A DNA stretch of 64,000 nt, from positions 266,023-330,022 of the forward strand of contig JAGNKX010000004.1 of NCBI GenBank assembly GCA_017999915.1. The letters are read 5' to 3'. Positions 61,095-64,000 of this stretch are shown here, in pieces. Below the pieces are notes generated by a model. That model was not told the origin of the DNA. It did not search any database and saw only the letters and a list, made by a program, of their open reading frames with translations. The position numbers were made by a program, and so were the translations under genes. This stretch comes from Spirochaetota bacterium (lineage in GTDB: Bacteria; Spirochaetota; UBA4802; UBA5550). Positions within the stretch are counted from its first letter, which is position 1. Each line of letters starts with the position of its first letter.

Positions 61095-61377
61095 TCTCTT
61101 TTTCTTCTTCCATTTTATTTTGTCTCTTGAACACCATGATCTCCTCGAGATCGTCAGTCTTCTTTTGAATAATCTTTTGATAGGGTTTGTAATCCTTGGT
61201 CGTCTTGAATTCATTGACGGCACCGTCGATGTCGTCACCGACGTAAGACTTAATGCCCCTCTCATAGTGGAATTCGCCTTTTTTCGGTCCTCGATGGTAA
61301 CGACCTTCGGTATCAACTTGAAGGAAACTGAGCAACGCGACCATGCAAATCGGAATTATCCGGCAGCTGAATTTCAT
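61072..61377 (-). CDS. Small secreted or membrane hypothetical protein
   Basis: 101 residues. N-terminal signal segment CRIIPICMVALLSFLQVD (5-22), then a charged stretch with GEFHYERGIKSYVGDDIDGA resembling a single TPR-like helix pair, and a very charged C-terminal helix. No family recognised. Overlaps the next gene start (61374) by ATGA-type coupling and the rph start. Confidence 0.55.
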   Translation of the reverse strand: MKFSCRIIPICMVALLSFLQVDTEGRYHRGPKKGEFHYERGIKSYVGDDIDGAVNEFKTTKDYKPYQKIIQKKTDDLEEIMVFKRQNKMEEEKENEIEREK

Positions 61378-62630
61378 ACAAGAACAATTTTTTGTATGAT
61401 CTCAAGGGAATCCTCGAACTCCGATGGACGGAATTCAACAACGGAAAATTGATCGTTGAAGAGCTTGTTGTATTCAACGATCAGCGAGTTAATAATCTCG
61501 AGAAATTCTTCTTTTGTTAAAATTATGATATGCCCCTTGATGATGTGGACCAGCACAGAATCGGCACGGAGCTTGTACCCAAGCTGGGAAATGATATATT
61601 TCATGATAAACGTCCGGCTGGTGCTTTCTTTGGATTTCACCTTGATGCTTATGCCGATGCGGTTGGGATTCTGAAGGAAAATGGTGAACAGATAATCGAG
61701 TACATGGTAGGAAAAATCGATGTTCTCGTAATTTCTTGCGGTAAAAACCAGCGGGCGGTTGTCCGCCACAAGATAAAACGGCAGGACGAGCTTTCTCCTG
61801 AGGGTCCCGAAGACAGCGCTTTTATTATAGGGGCTCGTTTGCAGGGGAAGCTCGATCATGAGTATGGATGACGGCAGGAATGGCACCACCTGCGTGCCAT
61901 CGGTCCCCTGCAGCTCCTGAACAACGTCTGACACTAGATAACTGAGCAGAACAAAGAACAGGGCGCGCGGCTCTTCGCCTTCTTTCAGGTTGAAGATCTT
62001 TTCCAGGAAATGGTCCTCCTGGATATCGTTGGCATCGAGTATCACTCCATCGGGACTTTCAATGATGTCCTTGAATAGCCTGTCATGAAGACCGATGACC
62101 AGATTCTCAACATAATACCGCTCAAGGTTCTGGAACGAGGGGACGAGCCCCTTCTCGCTGATATTATAGGACATGATGGCAAAGTGTGAAAGGTTGAGCC
62201 GGGCCATGCGATCCTGGATATAGACGTTCAGTGCCCCGTCTATTGATGATCCGGCGGCATCCGGCATTTCAAAAGGGTTGAACGCGACGTTCATCTCCCG
62301 GTTGTCATGGAGCATCCGCGCGCGATAATATAGCCGATACAGCCTCAGGTTCAACTCATCTTCGGTAAGATCGTCGATGTCCTCATCATCTCCGTCATAG
62401 GCTTCCGCCGACGGCTCATTGATCCTGACCCGGTCCACGAGCTGCCTCAGTTCCTCGTTAAAGGTACGTTCCCGAAGGAGGTTCAGCTGATTTCTCGTGT
62501 CTTCTTCGAAGGTTTCCGCAGCTGACCGCGAGGGAGGACCACCGTTGGATACTGGAGGTGGGATGCGTCCGGAATCGTCATCCATCAATTCTTCAGCTTC
62601 GCTAGCGCCCTGGGGCTTGGGATCCGGCAT
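61374..62630 (-). CDS. Spirochaete-type hypothetical protein
   Basis: 418 residues, no family recognised. N-terminal 80 residues are acidic and low-complexity; then a large mixed alpha/beta domain with SHFAIMSYNISEKGLVPSF, LFFVLLSYLVSDVVQEL, SSILMIELPLQTSPY and VHIIKGHIIILTKEEFLEII. No membrane segment or signal. Located between nadA and a small signal-bearing gene. Comparable in style (acidic tail, helical body) to the unknown at 41992, though not similar in sequence. Confidence 0.6.
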   Translation of the reverse strand: MPDPKPQGASEAEELMDDDSGRIPPPVSNGGPPSRSAAETFEEDTRNQLNLLRERTFNEELRQLVDRVRINEPSAEAYDGDDEDIDDLTEDELNLRLYRLYYRARMLHDNREMNVAFNPFEMPDAAGSSIDGALNVYIQDRMARLNLSHFAIMSYNISEKGLVPSFQNLERYYVENLVIGLHDRLFKDIIESPDGVILDANDIQEDHFLEKIFNLKEGEEPRALFFVLLSYLVSDVVQELQGTDGTQVVPFLPSSILMIELPLQTSPYNKSAVFGTLRRKLVLPFYLVADNRPLVFTARNYENIDFSYHVLDYLFTIFLQNPNRIGISIKVKSKESTSRTFIMKYIISQLGYKLRADSVLVHIIKGHIIILTKEEFLEIINSLIVEYNKLFNDQFSVVEFRPSEFEDSLEIIQKIVLV

Positions 62631-62642
62631 GAAATCGTCCTG

Positions 62643-63545
62643 TCAATATGATAGCTCGAGCATCCGCTCAAGAGCCTTTTTCGCCCTGTCACGTACGTCG
62701 GCGGCGACAGATACCTCCGTTTGTTCCTTCTGAAGTCCCTCCAACAGTACCGGCAGGGTTATTTTTTTCATATTGGGGCAAACAAAGGAGTCTGATGCCG
62801 GTATGTATTCAATATGGGGCGCGACGCTTTTCAGCTTGTGTATCATTCCGATTTCGGTTCCGACTATGATTTTTCTCTTATCTGTTTTTTTCGCGAATGT
62901 TACCATCTGCCCAGTGGAAAGAACCTCATCGGCTATGTCGATCACTTCAGGCCTGCACTCGGGATGGACTATCACCACCGCGTCAGGATGCTTCTCACGA
63001 ATGGCTACAAGGTCTTCGCGGGTGAACTTTTCATGGGTGGGACAAAAGCCCTTCCAGAGAATTATCTTTTTTTTGGTAAAACGCTGCACATAGCTTCCAA
63101 GGTTCTTATCGGGAAGGAATATGATCAGGTCGGCATCGACCCGTTCAACGATCTTCAGGGCATTGGATGATGTGCAGATTACGTCGGAATGGGCTTTCAC
63201 GGCAGCGGTAGAATTTATATAGGTGATCACCATGGCGCCGGGATGCTTTTCCTTGAGGGCGACCACGTCCTCCGGTTCCACCATATCTGCCATGGGACAT
63301 CCGGCCGTGGGATCTGGTATGATGACCTTTTTCTTCGGTGAAAGTATGGATGCAGATTCAGCCATGAAATGGACCCCGCAGAACACTATCATGGAAGCGT
63401 CGTTCTTCGCAGCCAGCTGGGAAAGCTCCAGCGAATCGCCGCTGAAATCCGCGATATCCTGGATCTCGTCATTCTGGTAGTTATGGGCAAGAATGATCGC
63501 ATTCTTATCCTTTGCCAGCTTCTTTATTTCCCGGGCAATATCCAT
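62643..63545 (-). CDS. nadA: Quinolinate synthase
   Basis: 300 residues. NadA joins iminoaspartate and DHAP to quinolinate with a 4Fe-4S cluster. Seen: ILAHNYQNDEIQDIADFSGDSLELS, the cluster Cys regions VFCGVHFMAES and TSSNA-type VICTSSNAL, plus SFVCPNMKKI at the third, and GCPMADMV. Gap of 12 bases to the next gene. Other NAD genes (nadB, nadC) are not nearby. Confidence 0.95.
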   Translation of the reverse strand: MDIAREIKKLAKDKNAIILAHNYQNDEIQDIADFSGDSLELSQLAAKNDASMIVFCGVHFMAESASILSPKKKVIIPDPTAGCPMADMVEPEDVVALKEKHPGAMVITYINSTAAVKAHSDVICTSSNALKIVERVDADLIIFLPDKNLGSYVQRFTKKKIILWKGFCPTHEKFTREDLVAIREKHPDAVVIVHPECRPEVIDIADEVLSTGQMVTFAKKTDKRKIIVGTEIGMIHKLKSVAPHIEYIPASDSFVCPNMKKITLPVLLEGLQKEQTEVSVAADVRDRAKKALERMLELSY

Positions 63546-63925
63546 CTGCCGATTGTATCTATATAACTTCTCCCGACTCGGACGGAAGCAGCCATCTCTC
63601 CCTATTATTAATATGATTATCAGGCAAATCGCGAAAAATTACAAAGCATCCCGATTTATCCCCCCGTGAAAATCAACACAGACCAAGAAAAACTCGCCAG
63701 CATCGGAAATCATTTTCACGAACGGTAATATAATATAATCATTGGGACATAATATTAAATCAAGATAAAAATGAACGAAATAACAAAATTTTATCAAAAA
63801 AATAATTGACACTATCATGGTACATAATCTATTAACCATGCATTGCATTACCATGCAATTGAGTTGGTGGGCATCTTAAACTATTTGGATGTACCACTCA
63901 GTCGCAAGTAAGCAGTATTACATAT
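63546..63925. other. Non-coding gap with a promoter and a small inverted repeat
   Basis: 380 AT-rich bases. TTGACA (63806-63811) with TATTAA (63830-63835, 18-bp spacing) reads toward tRNA-Asn. ATTGCAT/ATGCAAT (63842-63848 and 63853-63859, 4-bp spacer) lies just after it and may be an operator. The nadA promoter should lie in the 5' part. No gene seen. Confidence 0.6.
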
Positions 63926-63998
63926 TCCCCTGTAGCTCAGTCGGTAGAGCAAGTGGCTGTTAACCACTGGGTCGTAGGTTCGAGTCCTACCGGGGGAG
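63926..63998 (+). tRNA. tRNA-Asn (GTT anticodon)
   Basis: 73-base cloverleaf: acceptor TCCCCTG/CGGGGGA with one G-T pair, anticodon loop CTGTTAA (GTT), T arm GGTTCGAGTCC, discriminator G. CCA is not encoded. It reaches the window edge. Confidence 0.97.
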
Positions 63999-64000
63999 CA

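Noticed and set aside
1..64000. CRISPR array
   Set aside because: No regularly spaced short direct repeats with unique spacers were seen; the repeats present are protein-coding or hairpins.

Overview
The window is a bacterial chromosome segment of about 64 kb. Roughly its first 25.9 kb is the right-hand part of a tailed-phage prophage; the other 38 kb is a dense housekeeping region. The mix of core genes suggests a spirochaete, possibly a Leptospirales-like or deep-branching lineage: a recJ-rnhA-zinc ribbon-nif3 run, a SpoIID-like lipoprotein, an HD-7TM/phoH/ybeY cluster, ftsH-tilS, and two long proteins with no recognisable family. This placement is inference from gene content, not a phylogenetic result.

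Prophage, + strand (1-9.8 kb): the end of a Mu-like baseplate/tail cluster (a probable gp46-like tail end, a baseplate J/gp47 protein, a gp48-like protein), a tail fibre with beta-propeller-like repeats, a formylglycine-generating-enzyme-fold protein, several tail-tip or appendage proteins including one made of tandem 'SxSGM' repeats, then a lysis set (amidase endolysin, small membrane proteins) closed by a strong terminator. A short + gene and a - strand Cys-rich lipoprotein sit between the late and early blocks and look like cargo.

Prophage, - strand (10.6-25.0 kb): one long early operon, read right to left, of about 30 tightly packed genes, many joined by ATGA overlaps and many under 60 codons. 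It encodes recombination (RecT, YqaJ-type exonuclease), replication (a sliding-clamp-like protein, an SF2 helicase, a Toprim primase-helicase), nucleases (VRR-NUC, GIY-YIG-like), ParA and three ParB-domain proteins. Inside the operon, between a ParB-domain protein/zinc-ribbon pair and parA, lie two tRNA genes whose acceptor, D and T arms are intact but whose anticodon arms are expanded by long extra hairpins. The operon starts at a promoter with a perfect palindromic operator between -35 and -10, opposite a divergent HTH repressor gene (25155-25496). No integrase, terminase, capsid or portal gene is in view; these should lie upstream of position 1.

Chromosome (26-64 kb): mostly - strand. ispF, a STAS protein, recJ, rnhA, a zinc-ribbon coiled-coil protein, nif3, queA, spoIID-like and xerC/D-like genes; an ABC ATPase, membrane-fusion protein and TolC set without a permease; tRNA-Thr and tRNA-Tyr; then + strand moeB/thiF-like, a small membrane protein and recG; - strand unknown, ftsH and tilS; + strand phosphohexomutase; - strand ybeY, HD-7TM, phoH, aspS, glmM-like and secA; - strand GNAT, hflX, DUF192, rph, two unknowns and nadA; and finally tRNA-Asn. 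A perfect 52-bp palindrome lies just after glmM. The most unusual part of the window is the expanded-anticodon-arm tRNA pair with its associated hairpins at 22.2-22.8 kb.
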